Made by a program: the position numbers and the translations under genes. The notes beneath the pieces were generated by a model, which worked only from the letters and a program-made list of their open reading frames with translations, made no database searches and was not told the origin of the DNA. DNA of 10,683 nt from Gammaproteobacteria bacterium (GTDB lineage Bacteria > Pseudomonadota > Gammaproteobacteria > Pseudomonadales > Oleiphilaceae): assembly GCA_029268325.1 (NCBI GenBank), contig JAJUGC010000039.1, forward strand, positions 1-10,683, written 5' to 3'. Shown piece by piece: positions 1 through 6,002 of this stretch. The number at the start of each line of letters is the position of its first letter. The first letter of the stretch is position 1.

Positions 1-677
1 ATCTTATCGCCCTTACGCAAGGTGCCCTGCTTCACCCGTACCAATGACACAACGCCCAGGTAGTTATCGAACCAGGAGTCGATAATCAACGCCTGCAGCG
101 GGGCATCCACGTCACCGACCGGGGGCGGCACCAGGGTGATCAGCTGCTCCAGCACTTCTTCGACTCCCATGCCGGTCTTGGCGCTACAGCCAATGGCGCC
201 CTGGGCGTCGATACCAATAATTTCCTCGATTTCTTTCTTAACCTTGTCCGGCTCCGCCTGGGGCAGGTCCATCTTGTTCAGCACCGGCACCACTTCGAGC
301 CCCTGCTCGATAGCCGTATAACAGTTCGCTACGGATTGCGCCTCCACTCCCTGGGCGGCGTCCACCACCAGCAGCGCCCCTTCACAGGCGGACAGGGAAC
401 GGGAAACTTCGTAGGAAAAGTCCACGTGGCCTGGAGTATCAATCAGGTTGAGCTGATAGGTTTTGCCGTCGCGGGCTTTATAGCTCAGCGTTACGCTCTG
501 AGCCTTGATGGTAATGCCCCGCTCACGCTCGATGTCCATCGAGTCCAGCACCTGCGATGCCATTTCACGTTCAGACAGGCCTCCGCATATCTGGATAAAG
601 CGGTCAGCCAGGGTGGACTTGCCATGGTCGATATGGGCAATGATGGAGAAGTTTCTAATATGGTCGAGACTACTCAC
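1..677 (-). CDS. lepA: Elongation factor 4 (LepA), N-terminal 225 residues, cut by window edge
   Basis: LepA/EF-4 is a ribosome-associated translational GTPase of the EF-G family. The visible part is the G domain and the start of domain 2. It has the P-loop AHIDHGKST at residues 14-22, the G2-region ERERGITIKAQ, the G3 motif DTPGH, the G4 motif NKMD and the G5 motif CSAKTG, followed by DSWFDNYLGVVSLVRVKQGTL, typical of the entry into domain 2. The family is about 600 residues, so well over half lies outside the window. The start is GTG at 675-677, giving MSSLDHIRNFS, which aligns with the usual LepA N-terminus. An in-frame TGA lies five codons upstream, so no longer start is possible. Its Shine-Dalgarno is weak. 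The gene lies downstream of mucD as in Pseudomonas, but a terminator separates them, so it probably has its own promoter. Confidence 0.97.
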   Translation of the reverse strand, partial: MSSLDHIRNFSIIAHIDHGKSTLADRFIQICGGLSEREMASQVLDSMDIERERGITIKAQSVTLSYKARDGKTYQLNLIDTPGHVDFSYEVSRSLSACEGALLVVDAAQGVEAQSVANCYTAIEQGLEVVPVLNKMDLPQAEPDKVKKEIEEIIGIDAQGAIGCSAKTGMGVEEVLEQLITLVPPPVGDVDAPLQALIIDSWFDNYLGVVSLVRVKQGTLRKGDK

Positions 678-815
678 GTAATGGTTTCACTCACTTGACG
701 CTAGGTTGCAGGGGGGCATAAAAATCCACGCAATTCTAACTCAGTCGCGCGGACAACGCTACGAATCAAGGGGCCAGGACGGTTCGCCGGCGTGACTCCC
801 CATCCCGGTCCCCCG

Positions 816-851
816 AAAAAAACAGGCGGGCACTTCATCGTCGCGCCCGCC
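816..851 (-). terminator. Rho-independent terminator downstream of mucD
   Basis: Read on the minus strand, a perfect 7-bp GC stem (GGCGGGC at 845-851 as read, pairing with GCCCGCC at 825-831) encloses a 13-base loop. It is followed by TGTTTTTTTC (7 consecutive T at 816-822). It lies about 30 bases after the mucD stop codon, so it should end the algU-mucABCD transcript before lepA. The remainder of the mucD-lepA spacer (678-815) must then carry the lepA promoter. I could not find a convincing -35/-10 pair there; the best -10 is TAGAAT at 733-738 without a good -35. Confidence 0.85.
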
Positions 852-882
852 GGATCAGGTCTTTTTTCAGCCGAAGTGCGGC

Positions 883-2286
883 CTACTTCAGCCTGATGAC
901 GATAAAGGCAGGATTGCCCTGACGTACGATCAGGAGCGGGAATGACTTCTCTTTCGGCAGCCCCTTCACAATCTTGTTGAACTCTTTCACCGAAGAGATC
1001 GACTGGTTGTTGATGCTGCTGATCACATCGCCAGAGCGAACTCCCGCATCCATGGCCGGACCTTCAAAGACCTCGGTCACCAAGACTCCACCAGAGACTT
1101 TGAAACGCTCTTTTTCAGCATCATTGAGGTTGCGTACTTTGATATTGAGCGGGTTATCGGCCTTAACCGGCTCTTCAGCCTCCTTGGCCTTGGGCCTGGC
1201 TTCTTCATCCGGCAAGGTGCCAATAGTAATGGTAAAGGTACGCTCCTTGCCCTGGCGAACCACATTGAGCTTAGCTTTCTCACCGGGCTTGGTACGGCCG
1301 ACCAGATGGGGCAACTCGGTAGATCGGCCAATCTCCTTGCCGTTATAGCGGGTGATAATATCTCCCGGTTGCAGCCCGGCATCCATGGCCGGCGAGTTGG
1401 GCATAACCTGGGCGATCAAGGCTCCATGAGGCTTCTTCAAGCCAAAGCTTTCCGCCAGGTCCTTGTTCACCTCCTGAATCAGCACTCCCAACCAGCCACG
1501 GCTAACATAGCCCTTCTCTTTCAGTTGGCTCACCACATCCATGGCTACATCGATGGGAATCGCAAAAGAAACCCCCATGAAGCCACCGGAGCGGGTATAA
1601 ATCTGGGAGTTGATCCCTACCACCTTGCCATCAAGGTTAAAGAGCGGCCCACCGGAGTTGCCGGGGTTGATGGCGACATCCGTCTGGATAAAGGGCACGT
1701 AGTTCTCGCTGGGCAGGCTGCGGCCCTTGGCACTGACAATACCGGAGGTCACCGTATAGTCGAAACCAAAGGGTGAGCCGATCGCGATCACCCACTCTCC
1801 AACCTTCAGATTCTCAGAGTTGCCAATCGGCGCTACCGGCAGATCCTGGCCTTCCACCTTAAGCAGGGCCAAGTCCGTTTTCGTGTCGACACCTACCACC
1901 TCTGCCGTCAGTTCGCGCCGGTCCAACAGGCGGATAATGACTTCATCAGCCCCTTCCACCACATGGTTGTTGGTCAAGATATAGCCGTCCGGGGAGATAA
2001 TAAAACCAGAGCCCATGGACTGGGTGGGCTGGCCTCCATAAGGGCCAAACTGATCCCCAAAGAAATGGCGGAAAAACTCCGGAATCTGCTCTGCTCCCGG
2101 GTGTCCTTCCAGAGGCGAGCCAAAGTTGGCATCCGCTTTACGCACGGTACTGATGTTGACCACGCTCGGGCCCACATCTTCCACCAGTTTGGTAAAGTCG
2201 GGCAGCTCCGCAGCCATGGCCGGACGCACACCCAGTAGCGCCAGGCAGACCAATACAAAGGGTAACCAGCTATATTGTCTTCTCAT
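883..2286 (-). CDS. mucD: Periplasmic serine protease MucD (DegP/HtrA family)
   Basis: MucD is the HtrA-type periplasmic protease and chaperone that degrades misfolded envelope proteins and so holds down AlgU signalling. The 467-residue protein starts with a signal peptide (MRRQ, hydrophobic stretch, probable cleavage after AMA at residue 25). A trypsin-like domain follows, with catalytic His108 (TNNHVVEGAD), Asp138 (TKTDLALL) and Ser211 (NPGNSGGPL). Two PDZ domains lie at about 265-355 (GWLGV opening) and 380-465, as in DegP/DegQ of full length. The start chosen is ATG at 2284-2286, with GGAG five bases upstream and a standard signal peptide. A GTG at 2326-2328 would add 14 residues before the signal sequence and is less likely. 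It is last in the operon, 133 bases after mucC, a gap in which I found no clear promoter. Confidence 0.96.
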   Translation of the reverse strand: MRRQYSWLPFVLVCLALLGVRPAMAAELPDFTKLVEDVGPSVVNISTVRKADANFGSPLEGHPGAEQIPEFFRHFFGDQFGPYGGQPTQSMGSGFIISPDGYILTNNHVVEGADEVIIRLLDRRELTAEVVGVDTKTDLALLKVEGQDLPVAPIGNSENLKVGEWVIAIGSPFGFDYTVTSGIVSAKGRSLPSENYVPFIQTDVAINPGNSGGPLFNLDGKVVGINSQIYTRSGGFMGVSFAIPIDVAMDVVSQLKEKGYVSRGWLGVLIQEVNKDLAESFGLKKPHGALIAQVMPNSPAMDAGLQPGDIITRYNGKEIGRSTELPHLVGRTKPGEKAKLNVVRQGKERTFTITIGTLPDEEARPKAKEAEEPVKADNPLNIKVRNLNDAEKERFKVSGGVLVTEVFEGPAMDAGVRSGDVISSINNQSISSVKEFNKIVKGLPKEKSFPLLIVRQGNPAFIVIRLK

Positions 2287-2419
2287 ACCAACTCCACTTT
2301 GGAATCTCGCTAAAAGTCGTTCGGCCACAGGGTTCTGCCCTCCCCAAAGCCTAATGCAAATCTTTCTACTTGCGTTTGCTCGATATCGGTTTCAATTCAA
2401 GACCGGAGCAGCCCGGCTA

Positions 2420-2911
2420 TCAACGAGGCCCGGCACAGGTAGGCTCTGCCTCATCCAGCGGCACCCACCCTGGAACCTGGGAAGCAGAGCGTCGCAGCAG
2501 TTGCGGCGCAAAGTCCTGATCGTTGCGATAACGCTGACTGAACCAGCGCGCCCAGAGAAAGCCCGCAACGAGTCCGGCCAGCCCGCCCAGAATGACCCAG
2601 CCCTCTTGAGCGGAGCCCCAGCGTTCCATCATGACCGCGCCGAAGACCATCATCAGCAGTGGTGCCAGGTACAACATGAGAGAGGCCTTCAACAGGGAAG
2701 TTTCCGGAATCCCCACCACCACATCATCGCCCACCTGGGCGCCAATCGAGTTCGCCACCCGGATTTGAAAGGCCTGTCCATAGCGCTGGCTCAACAGCCG
2801 CTGGCCGCACCCTTTGCGAGCCGCACAACTGTGGCAGGCACTCTGACGGATGGTCTGCACCCAGGCTTCATCACTGCTCACGGCCACCACTCGGCCCTGC
2901 TCTTCAATCAC
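2420..2911 (-). CDS. mucC: RseC/MucC family inner-membrane regulator of the sigma-E system
   Basis: This is an RseC/MucC family protein of 163 residues. The family has a modest or condition-dependent effect on sigma-E signalling, and RseC has also been linked to redox (SoxR-reducing) functions. The N-terminal MIEEQGRVVAV leads into a cysteine cluster C26-x2-C29-x5-C35 (sequence ACHSCAARKGCG) that is characteristic of the family. Two membrane helices follow at about 75-95 and 104-124, and then a basic/polar tail. The start is the GTG at 2909-2911: AGGAG lies 8 bases upstream, and the protein then begins MIEEQG like its Pseudomonas relatives. A GTG three codons earlier has the AGGA directly against it and is unsuitable. 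It lies 37 bases after mucB in the same operon. The terminal Cys159 is not part of the family motif. Confidence 0.9.
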   Translation of the reverse strand: MIEEQGRVVAVSSDEAWVQTIRQSACHSCAARKGCGQRLLSQRYGQAFQIRVANSIGAQVGDDVVVGIPETSLLKASLMLYLAPLLMMVFGAVMMERWGSAQEGWVILGGLAGLVAGFLWARWFSQRYRNDQDFAPQLLRRSASQVPGWVPLDEAEPTCAGPR

Positions 2912-2948
2912 CGGCGACACTCCTGTTTATTGCAAGGGATATTAGGCC

Positions 2949-4073
2949 TCAGGGATTGCCCGGCTCTGCTCCGGCATCAACGGACGGCTGCCGCGGGGAT
3001 TCAGCCTGAAGCTGAATGGAATCGGCCACCTGCCGCGCCGTTACCAGGGGAACCTCCCCCACAACCGTAATCATGTAGTTGCTGCCATCGATCACTTCCA
3101 TTCTCGAGTAGGCAATGGTTGCACCCAATTGGGAGACTCCGTGCGGCACCGGTTCGGAGCCCAAATCTTCCACAAACACACTAAAAGCCGACAGCCCATC
3201 GCTGTATACGGCAGTATCCACTTTCACGCCATCCGCGGCTACCCGCTTGATCTGGTAGGGGGACTTCTTAAATCCCTCGGGCAACCACTGCAACTTCCAG
3301 CGCTGACGCAACCCATCCTGGGCCTCCTCCTCCACTTCGGCTGCGGCTGCTGGACGGGCCTCACTATAGGGAAGCGGCTTGCCGCGGGGCCAGTTCTCCA
3401 GCTTCAGGTCGCTGTCGGCAATGGCCTTGCCCACCTCCAAGGAAGTGTATTGCATCCGCTCCAGTACCTCGCCCTGCTTATCCAGGACCAAGGATTTGAG
3501 GGGCAACGCAGTGCGACGATCCAGCCAGAGCAAATAGCTGTGGCGATACTCATCGCGGGCGGTCACCGCCACCTTCACCGCATCGAAACCAGCCACTCGC
3601 CCGACTCCCGCCAGGGTCATATGATATTGATCCCGGCTCGGGAGCGGATGGTCAGCATCCAAGCCGGAGAAAGGGCCGGAAGGCAGGCTCTGCTCCAATT
3701 CCATCACTTCTTTGCCAGGCAGGACACAGAATACCCGGTTCCCTTCCCGCATGATTTCGCGCTTTTCCCCGTCCAGGTGCAGCAGGCGTTCCTGTTCGCT
3801 GCCATCCTTGTAGCGGTGCTGGATCTGGATGGAACTCACCTCATCGCCGCGCCCATACACAAAGATCCCCTCATAGCTTTGGGTACGGCGGGCCTCCGCC
3901 ATTTTCCGCAGCCAGCTCTCGGCCTCTGTTTCTTGCAAAACCGGAGTTTCTTCTTGCGAAGCCGAAGTTTCGGCAATCCCCAGGGAAGGTAGACACAAAG
4001 TCGACAGCACCCCCAGCAGCAGCCAGAAGCCCGTCAGGGCCCGGCACCTTGCCGGGGTGAATGGAACAGTCAT
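2949..4073 (-). CDS. mucB: Periplasmic anti-sigma modulator MucB (RseB family)
   Basis: MucB/RseB binds the periplasmic part of MucA/RseA and shields it from the site-1 protease. Release is triggered by lipid or LPS signals. The 374-residue protein begins with a signal peptide (hydrophobic GFWLLLGVLSTLCLPSLG, likely cleavage after LGIA at residue 34). A LolA-like domain follows at about 50-220 (WLRKMAEARRTQSYEGIFVYGRG, then HRYKDGSEQERLLHLDGE and the LWLDRRTALPLK strand), with a smaller C-terminal domain at about 250-360 (LQWLPEGFK, VYSDGLSAFSVFVED). It is longer than the roughly 316-318-residue P. aeruginosa and E. coli proteins, mainly from an acidic N-terminal insert, an Ala/Glu-rich linker near 225-240 and a Pro-rich C-terminal tail. 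The ATG at 4071-4073 is preferred. A GTG at 4089-4091 adds six residues but has no ribosome site. It is 27 bases after mucA. Confidence 0.93.
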   Translation of the reverse strand: MTVPFTPARCRALTGFWLLLGVLSTLCLPSLGIAETSASQEETPVLQETEAESWLRKMAEARRTQSYEGIFVYGRGDEVSSIQIQHRYKDGSEQERLLHLDGEKREIMREGNRVFCVLPGKEVMELEQSLPSGPFSGLDADHPLPSRDQYHMTLAGVGRVAGFDAVKVAVTARDEYRHSYLLWLDRRTALPLKSLVLDKQGEVLERMQYTSLEVGKAIADSDLKLENWPRGKPLPYSEARPAAAAEVEEEAQDGLRQRWKLQWLPEGFKKSPYQIKRVAADGVKVDTAVYSDGLSAFSVFVEDLGSEPVPHGVSQLGATIAYSRMEVIDGSNYMITVVGEVPLVTARQVADSIQLQAESPRQPSVDAGAEPGNP

Positions 4074-4100
4074 CTCTTGATTCCGCCTCACGAAAACAGC

Positions 4101-4787
4101 TTAGCGTTGGGAATGCTGCGAAGCTTCAAAGCCTGCCATGCGTGCAAAAGGAACCACTGCCTGCCCGTTGCTCCGGGCCGCGTGCTCGGCATGGCGGATC
4201 AGATACTCGTTCAGGCGCCTCAACTGCTCTTCATCCATGGACCGCTCCGCCACGGGGGCTGACGCCAAACTTGCCATAGGCTGTCCAGTGGGCGCCCGGC
4301 TTTGGAGCTGTTCGGGATAAATCTGTACCGGGGCAACAGCTGGCACCTGGGCCAACTGGGCGGGGGCTTCCATCGAGCCGGTTTGGGGGGTGTGAGCAGA
4401 AAACATGACAGCAAAAGCCACGGAAGCGGCGACCGCAGCCCCCCCGAGCAATTGCCAGCGTGCCTTTCTCGGGGTCACCTGTTCTCCAGGCCGGGGTTGC
4501 TTAGGCTGAGCCACCGACGCTGGTGGCGCCTGGTCCGCCTCGGCTGCACTGGTGCGCGGGGCTGGCAGCGGTTCGTTTTGCAGGGCCGCCGCTACGCGGG
4601 CACTGATATCGAAGGTGGCAACCTGGCGTTGGCCCGCCAACACAGTCCGCACACTCTGGTAGCGGCGCATGGCCGCCAGCAACTCCGGAGCTAGCGGCTG
4701 TTTCAGCAGGCGAGCCAGCTCCAGTTCGTTAGCCTCATCATCCAGCACTGCGGAAAGAGTTTCCCGGGCTTTTAGATCGTCATTCAT
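4101..4787 (-). CDS. mucA: Anti-sigma factor MucA (RseA family)
   Basis: This single-pass inner-membrane anti-sigma factor sequesters AlgU until it is cut by regulated proteolysis (AlgW/DegS-type, then RseP-type proteases). The 228-residue protein has a cytoplasmic RseA N-terminal domain (ETLSAVLDDEANELELARLL, about 9-28, and RRYQSVRTVL, about 41-50). A Pro/Gln-rich linker at about 72-105 follows, then a transmembrane helix at about 111-130, preceded by RKAR as expected for the cytoplasmic side. The periplasmic domain ends RHAEHAARSNGQAVVPFARMAGF, which resembles the C-terminus of P. aeruginosa MucA. The start is ATG at 4785-4787, with GAGGTGA upstream at good spacing; a GTG three codons earlier overlaps that site. 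It is longer than the 194-residue P. aeruginosa protein, chiefly in the linker. It lies 119 bases after algU, a wider gap than usual for this pair. Confidence 0.94.
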   Translation of the reverse strand: MNDDLKARETLSAVLDDEANELELARLLKQPLAPELLAAMRRYQSVRTVLAGQRQVATFDISARVAAALQNEPLPAPRTSAAEADQAPPASVAQPKQPRPGEQVTPRKARWQLLGGAAVAASVAFAVMFSAHTPQTGSMEAPAQLAQVPAVAPVQIYPEQLQSRAPTGQPMASLASAPVAERSMDEEQLRRLNEYLIRHAEHAARSNGQAVVPFARMAGFEASQHSQR

Positions 4788-4906
4788 TGAAATCACCTCA
4801 CTCAGAGTCGGTGATAAAGTCAGTTAACATCGGCCAGCCAAGGCTGCCGCTCTTTCCCATTCTCTGGTCGGCATCGGTCTTGCCTTCAATGCCGGCTCCT
4901 CACATC

Positions 4907-5494
4907 TCAGCCGTTTGCCCTGCCTTCCAGTAGCGGCGCGATGCGCGAATCCACCGCTTCACGGGCCCGGAATATCCGCGACCTCACAGTGCCTACCGGA
5001 CATTCCATGACATTGGCGATCTCCTCATAACTGAGACCATCAAACTCCCTCAAGGTTAGCGCCATCCGCAAATCTTCCGGCAGCTCCTCAATCGCCTGGT
5101 AGATGGTCGCCTCAAGCTCGTCCCGGGCCACAAGGCTCTCCGGCGACTCTATATCCTTCAGGCCGTGGCTGCCCTCGTAAAACTGCGCATCCTCCAGCTC
5201 CACATCAGAACCCGGTGGCCGGCGGTTACGGGCCACCAAATAGTTCTTGGCTGTATTGATGGCGATCCGATAAATCCAGGTATAAAAGGCACTGTCGCCG
5301 CGAAAGTTGGCTATCGCCCGGTACGCCTTGATAAAGGCTTCCTGAGTCACATCCATGACCTCATGGGGGTCGTGCACATAGCGGCTGACCAGAGCCGCAA
5401 CCCGACTTTGGTATTTAACCACCAAGAGATCAAATGCTCGTTTATCGCCCCGCTGGACCCGCGCGACAATTTGTCGGTCTGTCTCTTTCGTCAT
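4907..5494 (-). CDS. algU: Extracytoplasmic-function sigma factor AlgU (RpoE, sigma-22)
   Basis: This sigma factor directs RNA polymerase to envelope-stress and, in Pseudomonas, alginate genes. The 195-residue protein matches P. aeruginosa AlgU over nearly its whole length. Region 2 runs at about 20-90 and includes VQRGDKRAFDLLVVKYQ, DVTQEAFIKAYRAI and the -10 recognition stretch NFRGDSAFYTWIYRIAINTAKN. A linker of the form SDVELEDAQFYEG follows. Region 4 is at about 130-190, with the helix-turn-helix LREFDGLSYEEIANVMECPVGTVRSRIFRAREA. The start is ATG at 5492-5494. The ribosome site is poor (GGACGG, 5 bases before ATG). It is the first gene of the algU-mucABCD operon and is probably transcribed from the AlgU-type promoter at 5581-5608, hence positive autoregulation checked by MucA. 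Confidence 0.97.
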   Translation of the reverse strand: MTKETDRQIVARVQRGDKRAFDLLVVKYQSRVAALVSRYVHDPHEVMDVTQEAFIKAYRAIANFRGDSAFYTWIYRIAINTAKNYLVARNRRPPGSDVELEDAQFYEGSHGLKDIESPESLVARDELEATIYQAIEELPEDLRMALTLREFDGLSYEEIANVMECPVGTVRSRIFRAREAVDSRIAPLLEGRANG

Positions 5495-5532
5495 GCTGAC
5501 CGTCCACTACCGCTTGGCCAGGACTTCTGCAC
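5491..5532 (-). CDS. Possible short leader ORF overlapping the algU start
   Basis: On the minus strand a reading frame opens at GTG 5530-5532 (or TTG 5539-5541, 3 codons earlier). It runs 14 (or 17) codons and stops with TGA at 5491-5493, which shares bases with the algU start in an ATGA overlap. TTGAGG lies just upstream of the GTG, rather close, and a G-rich stretch precedes the TTG. The frame stays open back to the predicted transcription start. Such an arrangement would couple algU translation to the leader ORF and would fit the weak algU ribosome site. E. coli rpoE is known to have an upstream coupled ORF, rseD; similarity in sequence is not claimed. Peptide expression is unproven and the ORF is short enough to arise by chance. 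Confidence 0.25.
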   Translation of the reverse strand: MQKSWPSGSGRSA

Positions 5533-5580
5533 AGACCTCAAGCCGCCCCCACCCTCAGGCAGGTGTGACGACTTCCTCCA

Positions 5581-5608
5581 ATAGACTGGGAGGTCTTGGG
5601 AAAGTTCC
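5581..5608 (-). promoter_or_regulatory. AlgU/sigma-E-type promoter of algU-mucABCD
   Basis: Minus strand: the -35 box GGAACTT (5602-5608) is a perfect match to the sigma-E/AlgU consensus. A 16-base spacer follows, then TCTAT (5581-5585) against the consensus TCTGA; the base before it is G, as in the E. coli GTCnnA form. Spacing equals that of classical sigma-E promoters. It would start transcription near 5574 and give a leader of about 80 bases before algU. This indicates autoregulation of the operon. Confidence 0.8.
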
Positions 5609-5880
5609 CGCAGACTGGTGAATAACGAATCACTCAAAAAATGATCACCCATTCTTCTTCAACTTCTTCAAATATACCCCAAACCGGTATAGCAGCACGT
5701 ATCACCCACCGGGAACTGCCGTAAATAGCACTCTGCGACAGTCTCTTTCGTTTTTGGTTCCGACCGTACTGCTTTTTTTCCTGGATTACCTTGGGCTCAT
5801 CAGGCCCCTGGAGACAGCACCCGGACCGGCTCCCGGATCGTGAAGAAATTGACGCATAATGCCGATCGCTCCGGCTATTA

Positions 5881-5938
5881 CGCAAGCATCCGATGGAACA
5901 GGCTCTTGCTCCCATGGTAAAGTTATCCATGGCTTGCG
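5881..5938. repeat. Interrupted inverted repeat upstream of nadB
   Basis: CGCAAGC (5881-5887) is repeated in inverse orientation as GCTTGCG (5932-5938). Inside, ATGGA (5893-5897) faces TCCAT (5926-5930), and the self-complementary hexamer CCATGG occurs twice (5912-5917 and 5927-5932). It could be an operator for a dimeric regulator of nadB, or a hairpin if nadB is transcribed from further upstream. There is no T-tract, so it is not an intrinsic terminator. Function is unknown. Confidence 0.5.
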
Positions 5939-6002
5939 TTCCATGAAACAGCAGTATTTCTTATCTTCATTGGCCGGCTCATCATATAACACATAACATC
6001 CC

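Larger units (their letters stand above)
5495..6002. other. Divergent algU/nadB intergenic region (508 bases), no convincing gene
   Basis: The spacer between the divergent algU and nadB genes contains the AlgU promoter (5581-5608), the leader ORF candidate and the inverted repeat at 5881-5938. Between about 5610 and 5880 I see only AT-richer sequence without a recognised gene. Two overlapping minus-strand ORFs (72 codons from 6004 to 5786, and 98 codons from 5930 to 5634) are open, but their third positions are not GC-rich like those of the neighbouring genes, and neither resembles a protein I know. For nadB, TATAAC at 5985-5990 is the best -10 but lacks a clear -35. P. aeruginosa algU is known to have several promoters, so further unrecognised ones may lie here. 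Confidence 0.6.

Noticed and set aside
733..769. Sigma-70 promoter for lepA (TAGAAT at 733-738 with TTGATT or TTGTCC upstream, minus strand)
   Set aside because: Spacings of 25 or 12 bases do not fit; only the -10 resembles consensus.
2126..3070. 314-codon plus-strand ORF
   Set aside because: It is a shadow across mucD and mucC, which carry clear family motifs on the other strand.
5712..5736. GGAACTG ... TCTGC on the plus strand as an AlgU promoter for nadB
   Set aside because: The spacer is only 13 bases, too short for sigma-E-type promoters.
5734..5761. Second sigma-E-like promoter on the minus strand (GGAACCA, 16 bases, TCGCA)
   Set aside because: Both boxes deviate from consensus. It is possible, since algU can have several promoters, but not supportable from sequence alone.
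5634..5930. 98-codon minus-strand ORF between algU and nadB
   Set aside because: It overlaps the 72-codon ORF in another frame, lacks GC-rich third positions, resembles no known family, and lies where the algU promoter region is expected.
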